Positions 8,627-18,398 of a stretch of 64,000 bases of DNA are shown here, one piece after another. Made by a program: the position numbers and the translations under genes. The stretch is from Chitinophaga sp. SYP-B3965 (lineage in GTDB: Bacteria > Bacteroidota > Bacteroidia > Chitinophagales > Chitinophagaceae), in assembly GCF_009647655.1 (NCBI RefSeq), contig NZ_WJFD01000003.1:744001-808000 (forward strand), in the 5' to 3' direction. Positions within the stretch are counted from its first letter, which is position 1; each line of letters opens with the position of its first letter. The notes beneath the pieces are model-generated. The model made no database searches. It was not told where the DNA came from and saw nothing but the letters and a program-made list of their open reading frames with translations.

Positions 8627-10477
8627 TTACCAGTTAGGGCTCTGTATCAAAGTTGGCGCATTCGCCAGCTCACTTTGCAACAACGGCCAGAAATAGTTCT
8701 TCGAAGTAAAGACTCTGTCCTCCAGTTTAAAACGCTCCATCCTGTATTTAACCCCACCAATATCAATAGCACCAGCTGGGTCTTCCACAGGACGCATACC
8801 ATGCGCGTAGCGCTGCGTTCTTGGATAAGGCCATACTGCGGCAGGATTAGGAGCACCTTTATAGCTGTTTTCCCTTGCCAGCTCTGCCGGGGAATCCGGC
8901 TCCAGGTTCCAGCGGGCATAGAAGTAACGTTTGTTTTCATAGAAAAGTTCCACACGGCGCTCGCGCTGAATATATTTGTGCATGGCTTCTTCATCCAACC
9001 CCGGAGGCACTGGCGCCATGAATGAACGTGCGCGCAGGGTGTTCAACATGTCATACACATCGCTGCCAGGACCACTAAACCGATTCATTGCTTCTGCATA
9101 GATCAGCATAATTTCCGGCAGGCGGATAACAGCAAAGTGCAGAGGCCAGTTGCCACTGCGTTTCCAATCTTCATGATAGAACTTGCGCAGGTAGTAACCT
9201 GTGAAGGTTGCATTACTGGCCCCTATTTTATCGGCACCGCTGGCGGTATTGATAATCTTGTTCTGGTAAGTACTACCATGATACATAATATCAGAATAAA
9301 AACGGGGATCGCGTTTGGCATATGGATTGTTCACGTCCCAGCCCTTGGCTGCAGCCTGCGGATCATAAGTAGCATAACCATAACCATCAGATCCTACAAA
9401 CTCGTATTCATCCACCTGCTCCTGTACCGGCTGCAAACGGGACCCACCGCCATAAGAAGGTGGAATATGGTCCCCTTGCCATGATTCTGCCTTATTATTC
9501 GAAATGTAAAATACCCACTCACTGAGAATAGCTGGTTGATCGATATAGATCTGCTTTATTCTTGCATACACCTTGTTGTTACTTTCAGCCTGCCAGTCAG
9601 TGCCTTTCCCCATATACAGACTGTAACGTAGTGTGGAGCCATTTTTCAGGTCCAGCACAGCTTTTGCAGCATCTGCGGCCAGTTTCCACTTACTCTTATC
9701 GTAAGCAGCATATTGTGCGTGGCCAACACGGGTATCGTTGCCAGGCAGTTTGCCTCCGTTGTACATGGGGCTCGCGTTCATATAAAGTATGATTGCTTTT
9801 AAAGCCATCGCGGCACCCTTGTCCGCCCGTCCGAAATCAACATCATCATGCCTCGCAGGTAGCTCGGCAATCGCAATGTCCAGATCAGCAATGATCTTCG
9901 TCACAAATTCAGGCCATGGCTGGCGAGCGAATTGTTCACCACCAGAGGGACTGGCCACATAATCCATATAAAAAACGTCGCCATAGAAGCGGGCAGCCAA
10001 CCAGTGAAAATATGCACGCAAAAAATACGCTTCGGCTACACGGTTCTTCAGATCACCCTCGCGAAGCGGGTTGTCAGGAGAATTATATTTCTTCACACAT
10101 TCAAGGAACACATTGGCTTTACGGATAGAGTTATAATAATCCGGCCAGTAAATACCATTGGCTTTGGCAGGCATCCCAATGGATGGCCCAAAACTTCCGA
10201 AGTTGAACAGGTCAGGTGTACCAGTTTCTACCTTGGTACCTTTACATTCATCCGTTATACCGGACATAGAGAAATCCTGCAGGGTAACAATCCCTTTATC
10301 CCGGTCCCTCATGTCACGATACAATTTGTTTGCTTCCCCGTTTACGCGGTCCCAGTTAGTGAATACCTGCTGTTCGGTGAGTTTGTTGTCAGGTTGCCTG
10401 TCGAGGAATTTTTCGCAGGAAGTAGCGCCGATCATTGCACCGATTGCTATTAAAAGGGTATATTTTCTTTGTTTCAT
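8627..10477 (-). CDS. SusD/RagB-family nutrient-binding outer-membrane lipoprotein
   Basis: A 616-residue protein with the lipoprotein signal IGAMIGATSC, then EKFLDRQPDNKLTEQQVF, the SusD-like N-terminal domain (AYFLRAYFHWLAARFYGDV at about 150-168) and a C-terminal RagB/SusD domain (VIRLPEIMLIYAEAMNRF, YIQRERRVELFYENKRYF). It is the surface lid of the SusC transporter encoded 10 bases upstream. It is the last gene of the sigma-FecR-SusC-SusD cluster and ends in a strong terminator. The ligand is not predictable from sequence alone. Confidence 0.96.
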   Translation of the reverse strand: MKQRKYTLLIAIGAMIGATSCEKFLDRQPDNKLTEQQVFTNWDRVNGEANKLYRDMRDRDKGIVTLQDFSMSGITDECKGTKVETGTPDLFNFGSFGPSIGMPAKANGIYWPDYYNSIRKANVFLECVKKYNSPDNPLREGDLKNRVAEAYFLRAYFHWLAARFYGDVFYMDYVASPSGGEQFARQPWPEFVTKIIADLDIAIAELPARHDDVDFGRADKGAAMALKAIILYMNASPMYNGGKLPGNDTRVGHAQYAAYDKSKWKLAADAAKAVLDLKNGSTLRYSLYMGKGTDWQAESNNKVYARIKQIYIDQPAILSEWVFYISNNKAESWQGDHIPPSYGGGSRLQPVQEQVDEYEFVGSDGYGYATYDPQAAAKGWDVNNPYAKRDPRFYSDIMYHGSTYQNKIINTASGADKIGASNATFTGYYLRKFYHEDWKRSGNWPLHFAVIRLPEIMLIYAEAMNRFSGPGSDVYDMLNTLRARSFMAPVPPGLDEEAMHKYIQRERRVELFYENKRYFYARWNLEPDSPAELARENSYKGAPNPAAVWPYPRTQRYAHGMRPVEDPAGAIDIGGVKYRMERFKLEDRVFTSKNYFWPLLQSELANAPTLIQSPNW

Positions 10478-10487
10478 GATTACTGCT

Positions 10488-13400
10488 TTAGAAGGTTACG
10501 TAAACACCCAGATTAAATACTTTCTGAATAGGGTACCAGTCTCCCCCGGTATTAGTTTCAGGATCTACATCGAAAGTGGACAATTTATCCCAGGTCGCCA
10601 GGTTCAGGCCTTGGGCATAGAACCTTGTTTTCGTAAGGCCTAACCTCTTCAGGAACTTAGGAGAGAGGGTATAACCAATTTCCAGACTTTTCAAACGCAT
10701 ATAGGAAGCGTCTGCGAGGAACAATGAACTATTCGGGTTTTTGTTATTCAGATGTGTACCGTAGTGCAATGCAGGATAAGTAGCGGTAGTTGCTGTTGCT
10801 GGTGTCCAGCGTCCCAGGTGGAAATTCTTCACACGGCCGATGATGTCCTGCCCGTAAGTCGGGAAATCCCAAACTGCAGCATCGATCAGCTGAACGCTGG
10901 TATTGGTGGCTCCCTGGAACAAAATGCTCACATCAAAATTTTTGTAAGACACACCGAGGGGAATACCAAACTGGATCTCGGGATTCCGGGGGTTGCCCAT
11001 CGCAATGCGATCTTCCTGATTAGTGATCTGCCCGTCACCGTTCTGGTCTTTATACACCACGTCACCCGGTATCAATGTACCCCATTTCTGATAGCTGGAT
11101 GTATTCAACTGGTCCGCTTCGGCCTGGTCCTTTACAAAATGACTGAACTCAAATACAAACTGCTCACCAATACGCTTTCCGGTACGGCGGGCATAGTCTA
11201 CATTCTTGCCATTGGGAGCAATACGTTCTATTTCGTTGATGTAGATGATCTTGTTCCTGGCAAAAGATACATTCGGACGAATGTAATAGCTGAAGCTTTT
11301 GCCAATATTATCTGACCAGCCAACTTCCAGATCAAAACCTTTATTGTCTACTATACCCAGGTTCAGCTGCGGCGCGTTCTGGCCAACAATGGCAGATACG
11401 TTCCTGGTTCCGTAGTCATTAGGGATCGCGGTGAGGATGTCGTAACGATGCTCCTTGAAGACATCTATTGTAAAGCTCAGGCGATTGCTCAATGTTCTTG
11501 CTTCAATACCAATATTGGACTTCTTAGCTGTCTCCCAGGTCAGTGAGAGGTTGGCCAATGGGGATTCGTACACGTTGGCCGGTACGCCGTTGCTCTGACT
11601 GACACCAAAATTGTAGGTATCACCATTTACCTCAAAGAATTGCAGGTAACCGAAACGGATGCCTGCCAACTGATCACTACCTACCAATCCGTAAGAACCT
11701 CTCACCTTCAGATAATTGATGACGGAATTTTCCATGAAACGCTCATTGCTGATCACCCATCCTGCGGCAACGGCAGGAAAGAAACCATAACGGGCACCTT
11801 TGGGAAAGCTCTCCGATCCGTTATAACCAGCATTGAACTCAAACATGTAGCGGTCATTGTAATTATAAGTAGCTCTGAAAGCCAGGCCCTGGTTACCGAA
11901 AGGAACCTCAGTCATAAAGGTCCGGCGTTGTTGGAGCCCCAGTAACATCCCCGTCACGCTATGTTTGCCGAAAGACCGGGCATAGTTCAATGTCACCTGC
12001 AAATGGGTCTTGCGTTGTGCACCCGGAGTGTTACCATCGTAACCATTGTTCATAGTGGCATTGTCCGAACGTTTCGGTGTAACATATACACCATCGTAAT
12101 GGCTGCCGTTGGGATTCATGAATATATCTACGCCGGCCTGCGGATAGAAAGTAGCGTACCCGCCATACTCGCGATAACCTTCAGCTTCGTGCGGGATTGT
12201 TCTGTTCACCGTATTACCACTCTGTACATCATAAGAATATTGTACTTCGGCGGTCAAACCTTTTGTAATGAAATCCAGTTTATGCCCCAGCGCAAAGCTT
12301 CCGTCCATGAACGTTTTGTATTCATTGATAAAGCCGGAGTAGGCAATCTCACCAAGGATATTATAACGATACAATTGTGAACCGAACAACAAGCCTTCCG
12401 GATGTTTGTAGATGATGGACTTGTTAGCAGGATTTTCGTTATTCTCCAATATGATCGGGTAGATAGAAGGTTGCGTATTGGCAATATTCACCACGCGGGC
12501 TGCGGTAGTACCCGGCGCGATCCTGTTCTGGATACGCCCGCCGAGGTTCAAACGCGCATAAAAATTCTCCGTGATATTGATATCGATATTGGAACGAAAG
12601 TTATAACGTTTAAAAACCGCGTTAGTATTATTAGGGCTCAGTTTGGTATGCTTGTAGTTACCATTCTGGTTCATATAACCTGCCATTACAAAGTACTTCA
12701 CGTTCTTGTTACCACCCTGGATGTTCAAGCTGTAATCCTGCTGCATACTGGGTTTGAAGGCGTAATCGAACAGATCGATATCATAACCCAGCCCGTCCGA
12801 GTTATCGCCTTTTGCCTTCCTGTAATTGTCGATGGCGGCTGGCGTAAACCGGGTGCGGGTACTTTTATCATTGTCCTGCGCCTCGTTATACAACATGGCA
12901 TAATCTGCAGAGCCCAGGTACTCCGGGAATTTGATAGGTGCGGAAACACCAGTGGCAGCTTTAAAAGTAACACTGGGTTTGTCCATCAGCTTACCTCTGC
13001 GAGTGGTAACCAGGATAACCCCATTGGCGCCTCTTACACCAAAAACCGCGGTGGCAGATGCGTCCTTTAATAAAGAAAAAGTTTCTACTTCCTCCGGGTT
13101 CAGATACTGGAAGTCGCGCTCAACACCATCTACGATCACAATCGGTCTTTGAGAGTTGTTCCCTGTATTGTAAGTGGCCATCCCGCGAATATATACATCA
13201 CTCTGATCTACGCCGGGCTCACCACCCACGAACTGGTTCACCAGCAAACCCGGAAGTCTTCCTGCAAGTGCGTTGGAGAGGTTGGTAGTAGGGCTTTGCC
13301 TTAGTTCGTTAGTACCAATGGAGGTAACGGCGCCTACCACAGATATTTTCTTCTGTGATCCGTAGCCCACCACCACTACATCGTTCAATGAAGATACTTG

Positions 13401-14018
13401 TTGGGTGAGCAACACAGTCAGCGTGGTATTTTCTTTACCTACGCGAATGTTCTCCGTTTTAAACCCGATAAATGTGAAGCTCAATACACTGTTATCGGGA
13501 ACAGTGATGGTAAAATTTCCCTCTACATCGGTAAACACGCCAGCGGTTGCACCGATCACGGAAACGGATACGCCCGCAAGCCCGGCCCCGTTAAAGTCGG
13601 TCACCTTTCCTTTGATCACGATAGGCGGTGATGGATGGCCAGTCACCACTTTCGCAGCATTCTTCTTCACAACAGTGATGGTCTTCTGCGTGATGGTGAA
13701 GCCGAAAGGCTGATCCTTGAAACAGATGTCCAGCACTTCTTCAATGCTGGCATCCTTCACATTAATATCCACCTTCTTCGCCTCTTTCATCAGCTCATCC
13801 TTGTAAAAGAACTGATAGCCTGTTTTCCGGTGGATCTCTTTAAATACTTTTTCCAACGATACATTTCGTTGGGACATGGTGATCTGGGCAAACGTCTTGG
13901 CATTTGCACAAAAGTTTGCTACAACAAGTAAAAATGCGGTCAGTTTAACAACCCGCATTAACCTGGTTACAACCAACCAGTCTGACTTACACGCCGATAA
14001 GAATAGTCTCTTGTTCAT
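10488..14018 (-). CDS. SusC-family TonB-dependent transducer with N-terminal STN domain
   Basis: A 1176-residue protein. After a signal/membrane segment (about 20-43) comes a secretin/TonB N-terminal (STN) domain at about 48-115 (SLEKVFKEIHRKTGYQFFYK). A carboxypeptidase-regulatory-like domain (ITVKGKVTDF-type, IKGKVTDFNGAGLAGVSV) follows, then the SusC plug (LNDVVVVGYGSQKK) and the barrel ending in LGVYVTF. The STN domain is the part of FecA-type transducers that touches the anti-sigma factor, so this transporter should signal ligand binding to the FecR protein encoded just upstream. It forms a transport pair with the following SusD. All lie on one strand with short gaps. Confidence 0.96.
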   Translation of the reverse strand: MNKRLFLSACKSDWLVVTRLMRVVKLTAFLLVVANFCANAKTFAQITMSQRNVSLEKVFKEIHRKTGYQFFYKDELMKEAKKVDINVKDASIEEVLDICFKDQPFGFTITQKTITVVKKNAAKVVTGHPSPPIVIKGKVTDFNGAGLAGVSVSVIGATAGVFTDVEGNFTITVPDNSVLSFTFIGFKTENIRVGKENTTLTVLLTQQVSSLNDVVVVGYGSQKKISVVGAVTSIGTNELRQSPTTNLSNALAGRLPGLLVNQFVGGEPGVDQSDVYIRGMATYNTGNNSQRPIVIVDGVERDFQYLNPEEVETFSLLKDASATAVFGVRGANGVILVTTRRGKLMDKPSVTFKAATGVSAPIKFPEYLGSADYAMLYNEAQDNDKSTRTRFTPAAIDNYRKAKGDNSDGLGYDIDLFDYAFKPSMQQDYSLNIQGGNKNVKYFVMAGYMNQNGNYKHTKLSPNNTNAVFKRYNFRSNIDINITENFYARLNLGGRIQNRIAPGTTAARVVNIANTQPSIYPIILENNENPANKSIIYKHPEGLLFGSQLYRYNILGEIAYSGFINEYKTFMDGSFALGHKLDFITKGLTAEVQYSYDVQSGNTVNRTIPHEAEGYREYGGYATFYPQAGVDIFMNPNGSHYDGVYVTPKRSDNATMNNGYDGNTPGAQRKTHLQVTLNYARSFGKHSVTGMLLGLQQRRTFMTEVPFGNQGLAFRATYNYNDRYMFEFNAGYNGSESFPKGARYGFFPAVAAGWVISNERFMENSVINYLKVRGSYGLVGSDQLAGIRFGYLQFFEVNGDTYNFGVSQSNGVPANVYESPLANLSLTWETAKKSNIGIEARTLSNRLSFTIDVFKEHRYDILTAIPNDYGTRNVSAIVGQNAPQLNLGIVDNKGFDLEVGWSDNIGKSFSYYIRPNVSFARNKIIYINEIERIAPNGKNVDYARRTGKRIGEQFVFEFSHFVKDQAEADQLNTSSYQKWGTLIPGDVVYKDQNGDGQITNQEDRIAMGNPRNPEIQFGIPLGVSYKNFDVSILFQGATNTSVQLIDAAVWDFPTYGQDIIGRVKNFHLGRWTPATATTATYPALHYGTHLNNKNPNSSLFLADASYMRLKSLEIGYTLSPKFLKRLGLTKTRFYAQGLNLATWDKLSTFDVDPETNTGGDWYPIQKVFNLGVYVTF

Positions 14019-14121
14019 AAAGTGGTAATTAGAATAATGGGAAATCCGTTACGTCTGTTTTGGGACAGCGTTCATATTATTATAGGGGAATCGTCACCCC
14101 TGAAATTAACGTTAGCTTTAA

Positions 14122-15294
14122 CTAATGGCCTTCGGACACTATAATCTTGCGGTCTTCTATTTTAAATTCTACACCACCTGCCTTCATGATCTGCAATACC
14201 TGAGAGATATTGTTTTCACGACTTACAATTCCTGAATAATGGCCTGTTGGCATCTTCCCTTCATATACTACGTCTATATCGTACCATCTGGATATCTGCC
14301 GCATAATGCGCTGAATATCCCACGAATTGAAGTTAAACCAGCCGTTCTTCCAGGCCATTTCCTCATCTACATCAACAGCTTCGGTTTTCATTGTTGCGCC
14401 ATCATCAGGGATTAGTGCCTGTATCCCAGGCTTCAATATTTTAAATTTGTCTCCTTTAGATACCTTTACTGCTCCCTCGAGCAAAGTTGTGGTCATCACG
14501 TTTTCGTCTTCATAGGCCATGATATTGAAATGGGTACCCAACACCGTGATCGTTGCTTCTTTTGCTGTTACGAGAAATGGTTTTGCTTTATTCTTTGCTA
14601 CTTCAAAATAAACTTCCCCTTTAATGCTTACGCTTCTTGTATCGCCATTAAAAGTGGCCGGGAAACGGATGCTGGAATTGGCATTGAGCCATACTTTAGT
14701 GCCATCCGACAGCACCAGGCAATATTGTCCGCCTCTTGGTGTAGACAATGTATTATATATCAGCTCACCTGTGCTGCTTTTATTGGCGCCATAGGCTAGT
14801 ATGGATGAACTGTTGTTGACAACCACCGCACTCCCCTGTGTTGTCAGAACGCCCTCTCGTGAGGAATCCAGTTCGATATGAGAACCATCCGCCAATGTCA
14901 ACACTGCTTTATTCCCACCGGGTTTGATCACATGGGGGGTAGGCTGTTCTGCAATATTCTCATTTGTGGACATCCGATTGCTCGTCCAATAATAACTTCC
15001 GATGAATAACACAATGGCAGCAGCAGCGGCAGCGGGCCACCAATGCTTCTTTCCGGTGACAGGCTTCAACACTTTCCCCTGTTGCAGGATAGCTCTTAAC
15101 GTCTCGTTCCCCTTTTCTTTACTGATCGGCTGATGATGACTCTGGTGCTGCTCCCATAATTCGGTGAGCAAACTTTTGAGCTCCTCATCGTGCTGGCTGT
15201 CTGCAACCGCCTCCATCAACTCATCCACCTCTGCGGTTGTAGCAGTTTTATTAAAATAAATACTCAACAGATAAGCCAGTCTAGCTTTATGCAT
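14122..15294 (-). CDS. FecR-family anti-sigma factor
   Basis: A 390-residue single-pass inner-membrane protein: a cytoplasmic sigma-binding N-terminal region (about 1-80), one membrane helix (WWPAAAAAAIVLFIGSYYW at about 84-103), a periplasmic FecR domain (PRGGQYCLVLSDGTKVWLN, GEVYFEVAKNKAKPF) and a C-terminal DUF4974 domain (FNSWDIQRIMRQISRWYDID). It holds the ECF sigma factor until the STN domain of the SusC transducer signals ligand. It sits between the sigma gene (75 bases upstream) and the transducer gene (103 bases downstream), the standard arrangement. Confidence 0.95.
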   Translation of the reverse strand: MHKARLAYLLSIYFNKTATTAEVDELMEAVADSQHDEELKSLLTELWEQHQSHHQPISKEKGNETLRAILQQGKVLKPVTGKKHWWPAAAAAAIVLFIGSYYWTSNRMSTNENIAEQPTPHVIKPGGNKAVLTLADGSHIELDSSREGVLTTQGSAVVVNNSSSILAYGANKSSTGELIYNTLSTPRGGQYCLVLSDGTKVWLNANSSIRFPATFNGDTRSVSIKGEVYFEVAKNKAKPFLVTAKEATITVLGTHFNIMAYEDENVMTTTLLEGAVKVSKGDKFKILKPGIQALIPDDGATMKTEAVDVDEEMAWKNGWFNFNSWDIQRIMRQISRWYDIDVVYEGKMPTGHYSGIVSRENNISQVLQIMKAGGVEFKIEDRKIIVSEGH

Positions 15295-15369
15295 ATATAT
15301 TATTATTCTCCTGTTACCGGTAAGACAACGTGATTGTGTAAAAGAGGTAATGAAATTCGAAAAAAATTT

Positions 15370-15963
15370 CTAGCTGCGGAATAAAAAAGAAATAATAATG
15401 ATTAAAGAGCGGAGATTTGTACGGAGATGATGTCTTAAGAATCTAAGCGCCAATACCATATGCTTTTTTACGGTTTCGTGGGAGATATTGAGCTTTCTGG
15501 CAATGAGCTCATGGGATATACCTTCTTGCCGGCTTAACAGGAAAACGCTTCTTTGCCTGGGCGGAAGCAGTTCCACCGCCTTTTCAACAAGCTGCATAAC
15601 ATCGGTATGAGCAGCCTCTTCATGTTGGGTTTCAGCAGCCTGCAATTCATAATATTCATATGCTTTCTGGCGGTTTCTTAGCCGGGCTGTTTGTTTGAGG
15701 CAGTTAAATGCATGGTTCCTGGCCACTGTGAAGAGATAGGCTTTGAAATTATCTACCTGGCCCAATGCCTGGCGGTTGGTCCATATTTTCAGGAATACAT
15801 CCTGAACGACCTCCTGGGTAACTTCTTCGGATTCTGTTATACGGATAATGAAATCGCCGAGCTGGTTGTAGTAGTTATTAAACAATTCTGCAAAGGCATT
15901 TTCATTGCCCTCTGCAACACGCAATAGTAGCGCCTTTTCATTGGTAAAGAAATTTCCCGGCAA
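15370..15963 (-). CDS. ECF RNA polymerase sigma-70 factor (Bacteroidetes type, FecI-like)
   Basis: A 197-residue ECF sigma factor with region 2 (AFAELFNNYYNQLGDFI, FLKIWTNRQALGQVDNFKAY, LFTVARNHAFNCLK) and region 4 (LPPRQRSVFLLSRQEGIS, IARKLNISHETVKKHM), plus a hydrophobic tail common in the Bacteroidota expansion of this family. No ATG is in frame near the start; TTG at 15963 is the only plausible initiator. It should direct transcription of the downstream SusC/SusD genes when released by FecR. Confidence 0.94.
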   Translation of the reverse strand: MPGNFFTNEKALLLRVAEGNENAFAELFNNYYNQLGDFIIRITESEEVTQEVVQDVFLKIWTNRQALGQVDNFKAYLFTVARNHAFNCLKQTARLRNRQKAYEYYELQAAETQHEEAAHTDVMQLVEKAVELLPPRQRSVFLLSRQEGISHELIARKLNISHETVKKHMVLALRFLRHHLRTNLRSLIIIISFLFRS

Positions 15964-16200
15964 GGAATTTTGGTTGTAATGGTTAAATGGTATGATACAA
16001 GATAAAGAAATTTAATTATAATTATCAAGTTAAGTTTATATGAAGGGGTATTGCGTGCGGTGTCTTTTAATAAAAACATTGCAAATAATACTTATAAGAT
16101 GCGTAATCAATAAATTTCGCCCCAGGGTTATATCCCAAAATCATGCGATCATAAAATATTTTCGCCTGCTGTTCGTCATCTATATAAACGTATTCGTTAT

Positions 16201-17388
16201 ATGGCAAGACGGCTTTTACTAATGTTATTGATCTTTGTGGTGAGCGATATTTATTTCTATCAGGCGATCGCTACCCTCACAGGGAACCCGCTGATCCACT
16301 TAGCTTATTGGTTGATTGACATTACATTGATGGCAGGTATCCTGTTCATTATATTTGTTCGCAGAACGGGCAGTAATGCACAACGCTTTATTGCCATGTT
16401 GATGTCTGCCATGTTGCTGATGTTCATCCCCAAAGTATTTTCTTCACTGGTTCTGCTGGCGGAAGATATCGTGCGCGTGTTTGAAGGGTTCCCACCAAGA
16501 AGTGTTTATGTAAGTGAAGCTGCGGTTGTACTCGCCGGAATATTTTTCCTGATCATCCTGTTTGGTTTAACACGCGGCAGACACTTTTATAAATTAAAAA
16601 GGGAAACACTGTACTTCCCGGACCTGCCCGAAACATTTGACGGCTTCACGATCACACAGATCTCCGATGTGCATTCCGGTAGTCTCAGTGATGTAAAAGG
16701 TGTACAAAAAGGCCTTGACATGGCAGATGCACAAAACAGCGACCTGCTGTTATTCACAGGTGACCTTGTGAACAACATGGCCTCGGAAATGACGCCCTGG
16801 ATACCTTTGTTTGCAAAGCTCAAAGCACCTTATGGTAAATATTCGGTTTTAGGGAATCATGATTATGGCGATTATACCAGATGGGAAAATGAAACAGCCA
16901 AGGGTGCCAATCTCAATCATCTGAAAGAGATCCATGCAGAGATCGGCTTCAGACTATTACTGAACGAGTCGGTGACGATCTGTAAACACGGGCAGAGCAT
17001 TGCGCTTATTGGCGTGGAGAACTGGGGGAAAGGTGGCTTTCAAAAATACGGTGATCTGAAAAGAGCAACCTCTGATGTACCGGATAACGCTTTCAAAATA
17101 CTGATGTCGCATGATCCTTCACATTGGGATGAGGTGACATTAGACCATGATCAGCATGTTCATCTTACACTGGCCGGGCATACACATGGGATGCAGTTTG
17201 GTATTGAACTTTTCGGGTTTAAATGGAGCCCTGTAAAGTACGTCTACAAACAGTGGGCAGGATTATATCAACAGGAAGGGAAGTACCTGTATGTGAACAG
17301 AGGTTTCGGTTATCACGGGTTAAAGGGAAGAGTGGGTATATGGCCTGAGATCACTGTGCTTACACTAAAGCGGGGGGATGCTGCATAG
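16201..17388 (+). CDS. Membrane-anchored metallophosphoesterase (YaeI/YkuE-like)
   Basis: A 395-residue protein with four N-terminal membrane helices (about 1-125), then a calcineurin-like phosphoesterase domain with all metal-binding blocks visible: ITQISDVHSG (D-x-H), FTGDLVNN (GD), LGNHDYGDY (GNHD), LMSHDP and LAGHTHGMQFG (GHxH). Related YaeI/YkuE proteins act on phospholipids or related phosphodiesters at the membrane; the substrate here is unknown. It reads away from the sigma gene and stands alone. Confidence 0.92.
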   Translation: MARRLLLMLLIFVVSDIYFYQAIATLTGNPLIHLAYWLIDITLMAGILFIIFVRRTGSNAQRFIAMLMSAMLLMFIPKVFSSLVLLAEDIVRVFEGFPPRSVYVSEAAVVLAGIFFLIILFGLTRGRHFYKLKRETLYFPDLPETFDGFTITQISDVHSGSLSDVKGVQKGLDMADAQNSDLLLFTGDLVNNMASEMTPWIPLFAKLKAPYGKYSVLGNHDYGDYTRWENETAKGANLNHLKEIHAEIGFRLLLNESVTICKHGQSIALIGVENWGKGGFQKYGDLKRATSDVPDNAFKILMSHDPSHWDEVTLDHDQHVHLTLAGHTHGMQFGIELFGFKWSPVKYVYKQWAGLYQQEGKYLYVNRGFGYHGLKGRVGIWPEITVLTLKRGDAA

Positions 17389-17436
17389 TTATTTTTTCTT
17401 TACCTTCATGAGAACCGGACACAAGCGAAAACCCTC

Positions 17437-17912
17437 ATGAAGGAAACCATAACTATATACAGAAAAGACCATGACTACGGCAATGCGTCCTGCCTTGTCT
17501 CGCTATTCATACTCACATGTATCGTAATGATGATCGTGGCTTATCTTTTACCTGAACCGCCGGTGCTGAAGATCTTCTTATATCTTACGCATCTCCATCT
17601 ATTGTGGTGGATAAGGTGTGGCACATGCATCTGTTGTATACGGTGGAATACTGGAAAGAATTTTGCCCTGATGTATTAGGCCGTGAGTTGCATCATTATC
17701 CTAATGTTGGAGGTATTGCTGAATATACTAAACATCAGGACTGGTATCTTGAAACAATTAAACTTTATCTGTTGGTCTTTGAAGAAAATCCTCCTTCAGA
17801 TTTCTGGAGAATACCTGCAGACATTTTGCCGTTTCTTTTACCGGATAGTGCGGTTAAGAAAAAACTTATGACCAAACTTTCCCGTATATGGAATTTATTC
17901 CGCAGAAATTAA
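17437..17912 (+). pseudogene. Frame-disrupted gene with glycine-rich-domain-protein-like (GRDP/DUF1399) motif
   Basis: Two overlapping frames seem to be one damaged gene. The first (17437-17679) encodes a membrane helix (CLVSLFILTCIVMMIVAYLL), then leaves frame. The second, from about 17580 to 17912, encodes SPSIVVDKVWHMHLLYTVEYW and LGRELHHYPNVGG, which match the pattern VD-x-VWH-x-H-x-x-YT...HH-x-P of glycine-rich-domain-like proteins. That frame has only a GTG at 17604 as a possible start, inside the conserved motif, and a stop at 17553 blocks extension upstream. A frameshift near 17570-17600 is the simplest reading. Two independent small ORFs is the alternative. The family assignment is from memory of the motif. 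Confidence 0.5.
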
Positions 17913-17930
17913 AGCAAATAAAACAAGCCT

Positions 17931-17954
17931 CTACTTACCAATACAGAATTTACT
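17931..17954 (-). repeat. Left attachment repeat (displaced mnmE 3' end)
   Basis: Read on the minus strand, this codes SKFCIGK followed by TAG, identical in amino acids to the C-terminus of MnmE at 31420-31443. Nineteen of 24 bases match and all five differences are third-position changes. The similarity stops at the serine codon: the upstream codons would read HFMG instead of the MnmE DYIF. That is expected of a recombination junction. The longest shared run, CCAATACA, is a candidate for the crossover region. Confidence 0.88.
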
Positions 17955-18398
17955 ACCCATAAAATGTGATTTGAAATTCAAATACTTATGCCGTCACGTG
18001 CCTAGGTAAGGGACAAATCGGGGACAAAAATAAACTAAGCATTACAAACTAACGATAAAGATCCTCAATTTATATACCCGCTGATATTGCCAGCATTCTT
18101 ACATTAAGTTTACAATTCAAACTACACCAATAGGCAAAAAATGGGGCACCTGGTAGGCAACGTCAATTTTGGCAGTAGGAAAACATCAGATTGCCATATA
18201 ATAAAAATCATAAATAAGCCAATGTATAAAATTGTGCCAATATGGCGTGAATTAAATTTGGAATACGGTTTGATCTGATTGCCTAATCAAAAGAGTGTAA
18301 AATTCAACTACCCCGAATGACCTTCTTCGTCGATCATAAAATCAGCCAATTGCGGTTCATGTAAAATTTATTACCTATAAAACACAAATTCTTAAGAT
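17955..18398. other. Non-coding left end of the island
   Basis: About 440 bases with no convincing open frame. It holds the direct repeat at 18010-18030 and is otherwise AT-rich (for example 18181-18260). The rest probably contains the integrase/excisionase sites of the left end and the promoter of the TIR gene, but no clear -7 box precedes 18399. Confidence 0.5.
18010..18030 (+). repeat. Left-end tandem GGGACAAA repeat, candidate integrase arm site
   Basis: Two GGGACAAA units separated by three bases. The same arrangement in the same orientation is at 31273-31293 near the other end of the island (19 of 21 bases identical). Paired short repeats inside both ends of an element suit arm-type binding sites of a tyrosine recombinase; this role is inferred. 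Confidence 0.7.

Noticed and set aside
12402..13070. Long open frame of 222 codons on the plus strand inside the SusC transducer gene
   Set aside because: It is antisense to a gene with full-length family similarity, and its sequence has no recognisable domain; it is a by-product of codon use on the other strand.
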